From contig JACJZI010000004.1 of the NCBI GenBank assembly GCA_020635655.1, positions 310,001 to 374,000 on the forward strand: a stretch of 64,000 bases of DNA, given 5' to 3'. The notes beneath the pieces are model-generated. The model searched no databases. It saw only the letters and a list, made by a program, of their open reading frames with translations, and was not told where the DNA came from. Made by a program: the position numbers and the translations under genes. Below, piece by piece: positions 35,601 to 44,401 of the stretch. This DNA is from Flavobacteriales bacterium. Its GTDB lineage: Bacteria > Bacteroidota > Bacteroidia > Flavobacteriales_F > PHOS-HE28. Each line of letters opens with the position of its first letter. Positions within the stretch are counted from its first letter, which is position 1.

Positions 35601-37154
35601 GCAGCATCAGAGGACCTGCAGTTGTCCGGATCCAATTTCATCAGCACGCGTGCCGACCAGGACTCGCTCAGCTTCATGGCCCCCAAGGCACGCTATGACC
35701 TGAAGAAACACCTGATCACGGCGAACGAAGTGCAGTACATCCAGGTGGCCGATGCCCTGATCACCCCGGACAGCATGCGCGTGCGCATCCGCAAGAATGC
35801 CGTGATGGACCCGCTGACCAATACGGTGATCACCGCCAACTATGTGACGAAGTACCACAGGATCTACAACGCCACGGTCAGCATCAAGGCCAGGCGTCAA
35901 TACAGCGGTTCAGGCGATATCGACTACGTGGACGAGAACAAGAAGGCCTACCCGATCCATCTCCAGAACATCAACGTGGATACCGCCTTCCAGACCTACG
36001 CCCTTGGCCGTGTCCTGCAGGACGATGGCTTCCAACTGAGCCCCGCGTTCGATTTCTTCGGCGACGTGAAGTTGGAAGCCAGCATCAAGGAACTGACCTT
36101 CACCGGAAGTACACGGATCCAGCACGGCTGCACGGGATTGTCCCGGAATTGGATGGGATTCAGCGGTCGCATCGATCCCATGGAGGTCTTCATCCCGGTG
36201 GGCGACTCGCTGCGTGATGACCAGGGCATGCCCATCGGCAACGGCGTTTTCCTGACCAACGATGATCCCTTCAGGACATATGGTACGTTCCTGAGCAGGA
36301 AAAAGGACGGCAGGGACGTGCCGGTGATCAATGCAAAGGGGCTGCTCTTCTACGACAAGGCCAGGAAACAGTACATGATCTCCAACAAGGACAAGATCCT
36401 GCAGGCCGAACTGCCCGGTGACCTGGTGAGCCTGAGCACGGAGGACTGCCGGATATTGGGGGATGGCCGCATTCACAGCGGGCTCGACCTCGGCAGGGTC
36501 GGATTGGACGAGGTCGGTACGCTGGAATACAGGCCGGAGGAGGCCATCACCACGACCAAGCTGGTGATGCTCGTCGACTTCTTCTTCCATGAGAACGCGC
36601 TGGAACGCATGGCCGAGGAGATCAATGCCTACCCGGACGCCGGCCAGGTGGACATCACCAAGACGCCCTACGAGCGCGCCATGCGCGAGGTGCTCGGTCT
36701 GGAGCGGTCCGACAAGCTGATCTCGGAACTCAGCCTGAAGGGGGAGATCAAGCGGTTGCCGGACGAACTGGTGAAAAGCATCGTGCTCTGCGACGTGCAG
36801 CTCAGGTGGGACAACGACGAGCAGAGCTGGACGAGCGATGGACGGATCGGATTGGCGACCGTGCTGAAGAAACCCGTGTTCCGCTATGTCAAAGGCAAGA
36901 TCGAACTGCAGCGCAAGCGCAGCGGAGACAGCATGTCGATCCTATTGATGCTGGACGACCAGACCTACTACTTCTTCCAGTATGCACGCAATTACCTTTA
37001 CGCCTACAGCAGCGATCAGCAGTTCAACACCATGCTGAGCGAGCTGAAAGAGGACAAGATGAGCCTGGAGGGCAAAAAGGACCTGCCGCCCTACCGCTAC
37101 ATCCTCACCAACAAACGAAAGGTGGACGAGTTCCGAGATCGCTTCGGCCTATGA
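32616..37154 (+). CDS. Very large exported beta-rich protein of unknown function
   Basis: A 1512-residue protein. The N-terminal 50 residues end in a hydrophobic stretch and AxA-like site (LLVGAAAILFHVDAIAQ); the long n-region suggests the true start could be ATG 32643. The body is rich in beta-strand-like segments with no family I recognise. Several stretches read like stacked strands of OstA/LptA-type or jelly-roll sheets, for example YDLKKHLITANEVQYIQVAD and TANYVTKYHRIYNATVSIKA, but this is only a resemblance. No transmembrane anchor, lipobox or T9SS tail is seen; it ends KRKVDEFRDRFGL, so a periplasmic location is most likely. It overlaps prmA (8 bp) and plsY (4 bp) and is thus embedded in a coupled operon with core genes. 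Confidence 0.8.
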   Translation: MPDLHSTTDMPPSRIGPGTQALPTWIRPIGRSIWSRALLVGAAAILFHVDAIAQNKGFSNDPPTFLQETTDMMVSADKKDGKPFMEEVFAPVWNGSYYSDAQKRQVIEVANGMVKKRFQPYPDFKDYLTAVAAFASSGRSATEFDAWMKSLDDVMKSGRKKNFADFITMCGGLFRDNTIYQSASTQWQAGSGAFTFAFDTVPKVVFPQMDLRCLAKGDSAVIHGTSGVYFPTQQIWRGRGGRTTWERAGLKPTATFAEWNGTYAIKMKSSTYEVDSVQFNDPYFDRTLLGKLTDKVLANVDEDNASYPRFESYDRRMHIRDIVEGVDFEGGFSMQGAKLQGYGTRDEPAFLTFYRDGKPFILTFGLFYSIEPERITSEDVAVRIHLGNDSIFHQSVSLRFLREKKQLSLIKKDEGLSKAPFYDTFHKLDMYFEVLTWRQGDPVVELGTLQGSAQNRASFESFDYFKEQRYDAMLGIDAVHPLVRLNDYAKQAGNTFTAQDLAVYTRLQKSAVVPMLIDMANKGYLDYDVENEVVTVQPRLRQHILASAGKVDYDVLQFNSNSPDGINASLNLLNNDLTLKGISRVVVSDSQDVKIYPSERTVVVKKDRDFTFGGMVQAGKLQFHGKEYYFHYDPFVIDLLNVDSVSFYADSFEPDDQGRSYLVRVKNVLENVTGNLEIDQPSNKSGLLQEKYPEFPKFNSTKESFVHYDNKQIQKGVYDRDRFYYRSDPFQIDSLDNFTNAGLYFNGTLVSAGIFPDIREPLRLQKDYSLGFERYTGDGGLALYGKRSKFANTISLNYDGLQGDGELAYLTTIAESEHLVFCPDSTFGVADTLYNAAGSAALDVPNVQGGEVFVKLEPALERLHAEVTKDPMVMYDTQAYLYGSTDLTPKGMTGNGLVDFTNATLRADLFKFRTTQLQSDTSDFRLTEGDTASIAFRTNNVNATVKLDERVGEFVSNGDETKVEFPVNQYICYMDRFKWYMDQGDIELESDRTAEAASEDLQLSGSNFISTRADQDSLSFMAPKARYDLKKHLITANEVQYIQVADALITPDSMRVRIRKNAVMDPLTNTVITANYVTKYHRIYNATVSIKARRQYSGSGDIDYVDENKKAYPIHLQNINVDTAFQTYALGRVLQDDGFQLSPAFDFFGDVKLEASIKELTFTGSTRIQHGCTGLSRNWMGFSGRIDPMEVFIPVGDSLRDDQGMPIGNGVFLTNDDPFRTYGTFLSRKKDGRDVPVINAKGLLFYDKARKQYMISNKDKILQAELPGDLVSLSTEDCRILGDGRIHSGLDLGRVGLDEVGTLEYRPEEAITTTKLVMLVDFFFHENALERMAEEINAYPDAGQVDITKTPYERAMREVLGLERSDKLISELSLKGEIKRLPDELVKSIVLCDVQLRWDNDEQSWTSDGRIGLATVLKKPVFRYVKGKIELQRKRSGDSMSILLMLDDQTYYFFQYARNYLYAYSSDQQFNTMLSELKEDKMSLEGKKDLPPYRYILTNKRKVDEFRDRFGL

Positions 37155-37807
37155 GCACCGAACTGCCTTGGGGATACCTGGTCATCGCCGCCTTGATCGC
37201 CTATCTGATCGGCAGCATTCCCACCGCGGTATGGTGGGGTAGGGCCTTCTTCGGCATCGATGTGCGCGACCAGGGCAGCCGGAACGCCGGGGCCACCAAT
37301 ACCTTCCGTGTCCTTGGTCCGAAGGCGGGGGTGCCGGTCCTGTTGATCGACATCGCCAAGGGGTTCCTGCCCGTGCGCCTGTTGCCGGAACTGAGCGGCC
37401 TGGAACCTCACAGTGACGCATGGACCATTTTCCGCGTGGTCCTGGTGGTGATCACCGTGATCGGTCATCTCTATCCGGTCCTGGCAGGTTTCCGCGGCGG
37501 CAAGGGCATTGCCACCTCCCTGGGAGGCATCCTAGCGGTCCATCCGGGTGCGGCATTCGTGTGCATGGGTGCCTTCCTGATCATCTTTCTATCAACACGC
37601 TACGTTTCCCTCGGTTCGCTCACGGCCGCGGTGACATTCCCCGTGGCCATCCTGTTGATCTTCCACGAGACATCCCCCGTCCTGATCGTGTTCTCGGTGG
37701 TGATGTGCCTGTTGGTCCTCTATACACACCGTCAGAACATCGCCCGGCTGATGCGGGGTACGGAGAATCGAATGCAGCTTGCTGGCCGGAACCCGGACCG
37801 AACATGA
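37151..37807 (+). CDS. plsY: Glycerol-3-phosphate acyltransferase PlsY
   Basis: A 218-residue inner-membrane enzyme that acylates glycerol 3-phosphate from acyl-phosphate, the first step of phospholipid synthesis. The three PlsY loops are present: AYLIGSIPTAVWWGR near residue 20, DVRDQGSRNAGATNTFRVLG near 37-55, and AGFRGGKGIATSLGG near 112-126, separated by membrane helices. It overlaps the upstream giant gene (ATGA) and the downstream giant gene (ATGA), so all three are probably translated as one coupled block. Confidence 0.95.
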   Translation: MSTELPWGYLVIAALIAYLIGSIPTAVWWGRAFFGIDVRDQGSRNAGATNTFRVLGPKAGVPVLLIDIAKGFLPVRLLPELSGLEPHSDAWTIFRVVLVVITVIGHLYPVLAGFRGGKGIATSLGGILAVHPGAAFVCMGAFLIIFLSTRYVSLGSLTAAVTFPVAILLIFHETSPVLIVFSVVMCLLVLYTHRQNIARLMRGTENRMQLAGRNPDRT

Positions 37808-40800
37808 AACCGTCGGTCGCCAAAGGGGGTACAAAGGCACGCTCTCGGATGCTGACACGTACTGCGGCCATCGGACTCGGCCTGCTGTCCGGCCTCCTTG
37901 TCCTGGCACAGGATGAGGGGGGCGACAGGCAGGTGCGCGCCAAGGCGGACGCCCTCTTCACGGAGGAACGCTTCGCCGAGGCCATGCCGCTCTACAGCCA
38001 ATTGGTCAGCCTGGAACCCCGTGATCGCGACCTGAACTACCGCTTTGGCACCTGCCTGCTCTATTCGGGGGACGACAAGGAAAAGGCCACGAGCTATCTG
38101 AAGTTCGCTGTGGAGGACCCTTCGATCGCCTCCCTGGCCTGGTACTATCTCGGACGTAGCTACCACCTGACCTATCAGTTCGCCGAGGCCTTGGATGCAT
38201 TCCAGCATTTCCGAGGCACCGGTGACAAAAAAGCGCTCGCATCGCATCCCGTGGATGCCTTCGAGCGGCAATGCCGAAATGGCCAACTGCTCCTGGAGAA
38301 CCTCAAGGAGGTCACCGTCCATGAAAAAGTGCAGGTGGCCGCCTCCGACTTCTTCCGCTTCTATGACCTGGAAGGCATCGGCGGACGGATCGTGATCACA
38401 CCTGATGAACTGCGGACATCGCTCGACAAGAAAAGGGAGGACCGTTCGCTGATCTATCTGCCCGACAAGCCCGGACCGATCTACTTCAGCAGCTTCGGCA
38501 AGGACGGCAGGACCGGCAAGGACATCTACCGCACGGAATTGCTGCCCACCGGACAGTTCGCTGGACCGGAGCGCCTCGCAGGCTTCATCAATACCGACCA
38601 GGACGACGATTATCCGTTCATGGCCCCGGACGGCAAGACATTCTATTTCTGTTCGAAGGGACACAACAGCATGGGCGGCTATGATGTGTTCCGAAGTACC
38701 TACGACAAGGGGCTCGATGTCTTCGGCCCACCGGAGAACATGGACTTCGCCGTGAACACGCCCGACGACGACATCCTCTATCTGGTCGATGCCAGCGGCC
38801 AGGAAGCCTGTTTCGCCTCGGGGCGGGACAGCAGGCAGGACATGGTGCACGTGTACCGCATCAGCACACAACAGGTGCCCGTGACCATGACCGTGCTCAA
38901 AGGCACGTTCGCATCAGAACTCGATCCGGACGACCGCAACGCACACATCGTGGTGGAGGATGGGCTCAACCGGGAGGTGATGGCCGACGTACGGACCGAT
39001 ATGAACGGGACCTACGTGCTTTCACTTCCTCGCAGTGGCCGCTACCGGTTCCTGGTGGAAGCCGGTCCCGAAAAGCGAACGCACGCGGGGATCGTCGAAG
39101 TGCCACGCAGCGAGGTTCCCAGGGCCTATCGTCAGGAGCTGAGCCTGGTGCGCGAGGACGGACAGGAGCGCCTGGTGATCAAGAACTATTTCGACGAGCC
39201 GTTGAGCGATGACCTCATTGCGCTCTCATTGGACGAGATCAAGCGCCGGGCGAAACTGGATGTGAACGATGGCACGCCCAATGCCGATCAAGGCGAAGTG
39301 GCCACGACGGATCCCACCACGGGTGACCTGATGCGGCAGGCGGGCTTCAACGCGGACCTGACCCTTTCTGACGCGCTGCAGATGGCCGAACAGGGAGCCA
39401 CACAACGCGAGCAACAGGCCGAGGAACTGGGCATGCGCTCCGGCGCGGCCTACACCCTGGCGTTGGAGAACGCCAGCACCGCTGATGAGGCCGCACAACA
39501 GGCTGCGCTGCTCGTGCAGGAAGCTGCTAGCACGGAGGACAAGGCCACGCACGACCAGCGGATGCTGGAGGCTGCCGAGGCCCGCCAGCGTTCCCGCGAA
39601 GCCAACATGCGTGCCCGCGCCGCCATGGAGGTGGGACAGGACCTGGACGCGGAACGATCGGCCCGGACGCGCTCTGCAGATGAACTGCAAAAGGTATCGA
39701 ATGACCTGGACAACGCCGTCAAGGCCGGCGACCGACAGGGAACACGAACCGCACTGGTGCGCCTGGCCCAGGACCAGAAGGCCACGAACGGGCCGGGGGC
39801 TGCACCCGATGTGGACGAACGCATGCGCCGGGCCGCTGCGACCAGGTCCGAGGAAGCCGCACATGCGCTCGCCTCGGCCAATGGCAAACGTGCGGAACAA
39901 GGCGAGCTCACGGACCGCATCTCGCGCCTGAAGAGCGAACTGGCCACCACCAAGAACGCCGGAAAACGCACCGAGCTGCAGCGTCAGATCGACGACCTCA
40001 ACGAACAGCTCGATTATCTGGATCGAGAGACCGACGCAGCCTTCGACCGGGCCCGGATCCTGGAACAAAATGCCGGCCTGGAAAGGTCCAAGGCTCGTTT
40101 GGTACAGCACCTCACGTCGGATGAGGCAGCCCCATCGAGTGCATTGGACGAGGCAGCGATAGCCGCTCTCGGTCAACGCATCTCCTCGAACGAGGAGCGC
40201 ATCGGGACCATCACCATCGACCAACGGTTCGAGGCCCAATTGGCCGTTCGCGAGGAGAACGGACAGCGCGATGCGTTCGACTGGGACCTGGCCGAGAGCA
40301 CTGCGCCCACAACCACCGATCGAGGGGCCACAGGGTCCATGGAGAACGGTGTGCGTGATGCCCAGCAAGAAGACCTGGCTCGAACATCCGTCGCCGCGGA
40401 CATCGAGGCAGCCCGTCCACTTGAGGAACAGGAGCGTGAGGGGACCCGCGTGCAGCGTGACAGCATGGCGGAGGATCGATCGATCACGACGACATCGCCC
40501 GCTGGCTCGGACAAGGGAACATCAGCGGTCCCACAGGCGGAGGTGCAGGACCTGACTGCTTCGAATGGTCCCGCGGACAGTACTTCCGCTGCACTGACAC
40601 CCGAACAGGTGAGGAACGACGATCCCTCCTCAGATCAAGGGTCGAAGAAGGCGGATGTGGAGGCCGATCTGGCCGCGGCCGAACGGGACCGTTTCCTATT
40701 GGAGAACCGATTGGCCGAATTGGAGCAATTGCGCGCCGCCACCCGCACGAGCCGATCCCAGGACAGTTTGGATACACGGATCTCCGAGCTGAGGCAGGAC

Positions 40801-43800
40801 CTTGCCGCGGCCGAGGACAGGGTGGCCGAGGTGCAGGAGCAACGCGAGGCGATCGCGTTGCGGACCGCCAAAGCCGCCATGGCACCGGTGGAACAGGGCA
40901 ACGCACGGACCTTTGATCCTACGGCCGAAGAGGAAGCCGTGATCGCGGACCTGTTCCCGGGGTTCGCGAACGACGAGGCCCGCGCAATGCAGGTCCCGGA
41001 CAAGGACGAGCGCATCTCGGACCTGATCGGACTGAACTCCATGCTGCTCGACAGCATCCATACGGAATCGCAACGTCAGCTTGCCTTGCTCGATGCGCAC
41101 CCCGAGCAGGCCAATGTCGTTCTACCGCGCGTGCAAAGGCTGCACGACATGGGGCAGGACCGTGAGCGACGCATCTCGGAGTACCGGCAGGAGGCCGCCC
41201 GCGGGGTGCAGGACCTTGCCAGTGCCGCTGATGCCGTGGGAGAATTCGGCACTTCCAAGCAGGCACTTCAGCCCACCCGCGTGTCAGATGGGGATATCTC
41301 CACGCGGTATGTGACCATGCCGAAGGACCCGAGCCGGACCTACTCCGCAAGACCGGAAACGCGCTCAGCCAAGGTCGGAGAAGCCGTGGCCCTTTGGGAC
41401 CAGGACCTGGGCAAGCTCGATGACATGGACCACGAGATCGATTCCCTGGAGGCGGTGCTGGATACCCTGTTGCGCGGAAAGACCTTCGACAGGCTCCGCA
41501 AGCACACCGACAAGCTGATCGATGACCGCCTGATCCTCGCGACCGAAATGGGCCAACGTTCCGAGTTCATCGTCAGGGAGGAGTCCAAGACCATGCGCGA
41601 CAGCCTGCGGACGATGACCGCCCTGGTGGACCGCAAGGGCCTGTCGCCCACCGAACCGCTGCTGGCGATGGCGAAGCGGCAGGCGGACGACGGTCAGGCC
41701 TCCATTGACGAAGGTGCGCGCCTGAGGAAGATGGCCGACCGCACGGAGGACATCATCGCCCGGGACAGTTTGTTCCGCACGGCCTATGCGAATGAAATGA
41801 CGGGGCTTCGGCAGCTGGACCAGGCGATCACGGTACGGAACTACATCCTGTCCGAGGACTACCAGAGAGGCCAGCGATTGAGCTATTCCGAAGTGGAGGC
41901 GAAACTCTTCCCGAGCGATCAAGCGGGCACGGAACTGGCCGTATCCGACCCCACGTCCGATACAGGAGGGATCCAACCTGCATCAACACAGGGATCGACC
42001 GGAACCGGTCGAACGACACAGGTGATGACCGCGGATCCCACCGCTGCCGCTCCTTCGGGAACACGCCTGGTCATGGATGATCCGGGACAGGACGGAACCG
42101 ATTGGAACGTCCGAACGACCGATCGAACGTCGGCGAATGATCCGTCCGTCGGGCCGATGATCGACCAAGGAATGGCGAGCGCCCTTCAGGACTCGGCCAA
42201 CACGGCAATGGTACGCTCCGAGGAACTTGAACAGCGGTCCCTAGCCCTGTCCGACAGGGCACTGGCCATGCGGGACAGCGCCGCCACGGTCAGAAAACGA
42301 GATCGTGATGCCGTGCTCGCCACATCCACCCGCATCGCGTCCCTGTCCGATTCACTGCACCAGGCCTCGCTCAGAAGCGTGGAAGAGGCAAGGATGCTTG
42401 AACAGCAGGTACGTGATGCCGCCCAGTTGGAGCAGTTCAAGGAGGAGTTGAAAAAGTACTACTACCTCGATGGTGAAGAGTACGATCTGGTGACGGAGAA
42501 CACTGATCATAGCCGGTACTTCCAAGCCAAGGTGAAGGCCATGGAGCAGGAGCGTGCCGGACGGGAGGCCGAGGAAGCCGCTGGATCCAACCGCAAGTTG
42601 GCCCGCGAACTGCTTGATCAGGTGGAGCATCTCATGACACCGCCGCCCGGCGGCTCCCAACAGGTGCCGGAAGAGGACCTCAAGCGCGCCAATGCGCTGA
42701 ACGATAGGGCCATTGCATTGGACCAACGGGCTGATTCACTGAGCGCTGTCGCCCAGCGCCTGCGTGGCGCGGCAGCCCTGAACGACGGTCAGGCCGCACT
42801 GATACTCCAAGGGCTGCAACCCGACAAGGCATCGGCGATCATGGCCATGGAACAACGCAGCAGGCGCGAGGAGCCACTGTTGTCGCAGGTGCGTGCCACC
42901 GCGTCGGAGGATCGCCCCATCCGTGCTGTGGTCCCGCCCGCCATCGGATCAACGCCTGAGCAGGAAAGGACCGCTGCGGCGCCCGACAGCGCCAGGGAGG
43001 CTGCGAACGCGGATGCCGCTGCCCCACGCACCGCCGAACCACATGCCGGTGTGGAACATCGACCGTTCGATTTCCCCATGCCGGAAGAACTGCGTGAGGA
43101 CATCTTCTCGTTCGTGGGCGAAGCGGGTGACCGCAACAAGCCGATACCGATCAACACCGCGATCCCCAAAGGGCTCGTGTTCAAGGTGCAGATCGGCGCG
43201 TTCCGCAATCCGATACCGCAGGAACTCTTCAACGACATGACCCCCGTGATGGGTGAGACCACGACCAACGGGTTGGTCCGTTACACGGCGGGGCTCTTCA
43301 CCAATTTCGCGACGGCGGACGAGGCCAAGGCACGCGTGCGGGATCGCGGATACCGTGATGCATTCGTCGTGGCCTATCGCGATGGAGAGCGGATCAGCTT
43401 GCGGGAAGCGCGGGGACTGTTGCCACAACGGCCGACCGAGGAGGGCGCTCCTGCGCAAAACTCGACCACGGAACAGGGCGTTCCTGAACGAGTGGCGCAG
43501 GAAAGGACCACTGCACCTGACGGCCCGACGACACCCATCTCCGCACCCAGTGCGATCGTTCCTGGGGCGGCCAACGCAGCGGACGCCGATGCGCAGGTCC
43601 TGGCCAAATATCCGGACAGTGCCGAGCGTGTGCTGGCGGAGTTCGCACCGACCAGGGACGTGACCAGCTATTACAACGATCCGACCGCGGCACCGGCCAA
43701 GCCCGTCGAGGTGGTCCGTGGATTGTTCTTCACGGTCCAGGTGGGCGTGTATTCCAGGCCTGTCCCCCTGGACAAGTTGTTCAACATCACCCCATTGAAC

Positions 43801-44022
43801 ACCGAGTTGATCAATGGAGGCAAGATCCGCTACACCACTGGAGTATATCGGGAGATGGACCGGGCCCGTGCACGCAAGGACGGCGCAGTGTCCTCGGGAG
43901 TGCGGGATGCCTTCATCACGGCCTATCTGAACGGCAAGCGGATCCCGATGACCGATGCCCGCGCGCTGCTGGCCCGATTCGGGGACCAGGTCCTGGTCGA
44001 CCCCGGCGAGGTGACGCCCTGA
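37804..44022 (+). CDS. PorE-like TPR / PD40 propeller / carboxypeptidase-regulatory protein with giant coiled coil and twin SPOR-like domains
   Basis: A 2072-residue exported protein. Order, by residue: signal (TAAIGLGLLSGLLVLAQ, about 18-35); TPR-like helices (about 40-165, KADALFTEERFAEAMPLYSQL); PD40/WD40-like propeller blades (about 215-355, with PIYFSSFGKDGRTGKDIYR, DDDYPFMAPDGKTFYFCSKG, GGYDVFRS, NTPDDDILYLVD); a carboxypeptidase-regulatory-like sandwich (about 360-440); a very long charged, Ala/Gln-rich coiled-coil region (about 500-1700); then two related C-terminal domains near 1790-1880 and 1970-2060. Those share GL(V/F)FxVQ(I/V)G..., (N/R)YT(A/T)G and RDAF(V/I)xAYxxGxRI, which is like SPOR domains. 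The first three modules match the order in the T9SS protein PorE, whose C-terminus is instead OmpA-like. A link between peptidoglycan and outer membrane or T9SS is inferred. Confidence 0.82.
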   Translation: MKPSVAKGGTKARSRMLTRTAAIGLGLLSGLLVLAQDEGGDRQVRAKADALFTEERFAEAMPLYSQLVSLEPRDRDLNYRFGTCLLYSGDDKEKATSYLKFAVEDPSIASLAWYYLGRSYHLTYQFAEALDAFQHFRGTGDKKALASHPVDAFERQCRNGQLLLENLKEVTVHEKVQVAASDFFRFYDLEGIGGRIVITPDELRTSLDKKREDRSLIYLPDKPGPIYFSSFGKDGRTGKDIYRTELLPTGQFAGPERLAGFINTDQDDDYPFMAPDGKTFYFCSKGHNSMGGYDVFRSTYDKGLDVFGPPENMDFAVNTPDDDILYLVDASGQEACFASGRDSRQDMVHVYRISTQQVPVTMTVLKGTFASELDPDDRNAHIVVEDGLNREVMADVRTDMNGTYVLSLPRSGRYRFLVEAGPEKRTHAGIVEVPRSEVPRAYRQELSLVREDGQERLVIKNYFDEPLSDDLIALSLDEIKRRAKLDVNDGTPNADQGEVATTDPTTGDLMRQAGFNADLTLSDALQMAEQGATQREQQAEELGMRSGAAYTLALENASTADEAAQQAALLVQEAASTEDKATHDQRMLEAAEARQRSREANMRARAAMEVGQDLDAERSARTRSADELQKVSNDLDNAVKAGDRQGTRTALVRLAQDQKATNGPGAAPDVDERMRRAAATRSEEAAHALASANGKRAEQGELTDRISRLKSELATTKNAGKRTELQRQIDDLNEQLDYLDRETDAAFDRARILEQNAGLERSKARLVQHLTSDEAAPSSALDEAAIAALGQRISSNEERIGTITIDQRFEAQLAVREENGQRDAFDWDLAESTAPTTTDRGATGSMENGVRDAQQEDLARTSVAADIEAARPLEEQEREGTRVQRDSMAEDRSITTTSPAGSDKGTSAVPQAEVQDLTASNGPADSTSAALTPEQVRNDDPSSDQGSKKADVEADLAAAERDRFLLENRLAELEQLRAATRTSRSQDSLDTRISELRQDLAAAEDRVAEVQEQREAIALRTAKAAMAPVEQGNARTFDPTAEEEAVIADLFPGFANDEARAMQVPDKDERISDLIGLNSMLLDSIHTESQRQLALLDAHPEQANVVLPRVQRLHDMGQDRERRISEYRQEAARGVQDLASAADAVGEFGTSKQALQPTRVSDGDISTRYVTMPKDPSRTYSARPETRSAKVGEAVALWDQDLGKLDDMDHEIDSLEAVLDTLLRGKTFDRLRKHTDKLIDDRLILATEMGQRSEFIVREESKTMRDSLRTMTALVDRKGLSPTEPLLAMAKRQADDGQASIDEGARLRKMADRTEDIIARDSLFRTAYANEMTGLRQLDQAITVRNYILSEDYQRGQRLSYSEVEAKLFPSDQAGTELAVSDPTSDTGGIQPASTQGSTGTGRTTQVMTADPTAAAPSGTRLVMDDPGQDGTDWNVRTTDRTSANDPSVGPMIDQGMASALQDSANTAMVRSEELEQRSLALSDRALAMRDSAATVRKRDRDAVLATSTRIASLSDSLHQASLRSVEEARMLEQQVRDAAQLEQFKEELKKYYYLDGEEYDLVTENTDHSRYFQAKVKAMEQERAGREAEEAAGSNRKLARELLDQVEHLMTPPPGGSQQVPEEDLKRANALNDRAIALDQRADSLSAVAQRLRGAAALNDGQAALILQGLQPDKASAIMAMEQRSRREEPLLSQVRATASEDRPIRAVVPPAIGSTPEQERTAAAPDSAREAANADAAAPRTAEPHAGVEHRPFDFPMPEELREDIFSFVGEAGDRNKPIPINTAIPKGLVFKVQIGAFRNPIPQELFNDMTPVMGETTTNGLVRYTAGLFTNFATADEAKARVRDRGYRDAFVVAYRDGERISLREARGLLPQRPTEEGAPAQNSTTEQGVPERVAQERTTAPDGPTTPISAPSAIVPGAANAADADAQVLAKYPDSAERVLAEFAPTRDVTSYYNDPTAAPAKPVEVVRGLFFTVQVGVYSRPVPLDKLFNITPLNTELINGGKIRYTTGVYREMDRARARKDGAVSSGVRDAFITAYLNGKRIPMTDARALLARFGDQVLVDPGEVTP

Positions 44023-44088
44023 ACCGGGGATCGTGCACATCGCCCCCTGCCTCAGGGTGCATGCAACGGATGGACCCGGACACGACCG

Positions 44089-44096
44089 TATTTTTG
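44089..44096 (+). promoter_or_regulatory. -7 box of the clpS promoter
   Basis: TATTTTTG is an exact TAnnTTTG match, nine bases before ATG 44106. It eliminates the in-frame ATG at 44061 as the clpS start. Confidence 0.6.
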
Positions 44097-44105
44097 TGGC
44101 CGCCG

Positions 44106-44396
44106 ATGGTGACCATGGTCCGTACCAAACGTCCTGAAGAAGCCTTGCTGGATGAGGTGCTCTGTGAACAGGGCCCCGTCCGCGAGATCATTCTTTACAA
44201 CGACGAAGTGAACACCTTTGACCACGTGATCGAAAGTCTCATGGAGGTCTGTGAGCATGATCCCGTGCAGGCCGAGCAATGTGCCTGGATCACACATTAC
44301 AAGGGCCGATGCAGCGTGAAACGTGGCACTTTCGATACACTGGAACCGCGATGCACCGCATTGCAGGACCGCGGCCTCAGCGCCGATATCCAATAG
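44106..44396 (+). CDS. clpS: ATP-dependent Clp protease adaptor ClpS
   Basis: A 96-residue N-degron adaptor that hands proteins with destabilising N-terminal residues to ClpAP/ClpCP. The family core is unmistakable: IILYNDEVNTFDHVIESL, VCEHDPVQAEQCAWITHYKG, and LQDRGLSADI at the end. The start is set by the promoter box at 44089-44096; ATG 44115 is a second option. Six bp separate it from the M48 protease gene, so the two are probably cotranscribed, a pairing of proteolysis functions in different compartments. Confidence 0.95.
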   Translation: MVTMVRTKRPEEALLDEVLCEQGPVREIILYNDEVNTFDHVIESLMEVCEHDPVQAEQCAWITHYKGRCSVKRGTFDTLEPRCTALQDRGLSADIQ

Positions 44397-44401
44397 AACC
44401 C

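Noticed and set aside
37420..37803. N-terminal extension of the 2072-aa protein
   Set aside because: It overlaps plsY in another frame, and the signal peptide starts just after ATG 37804.
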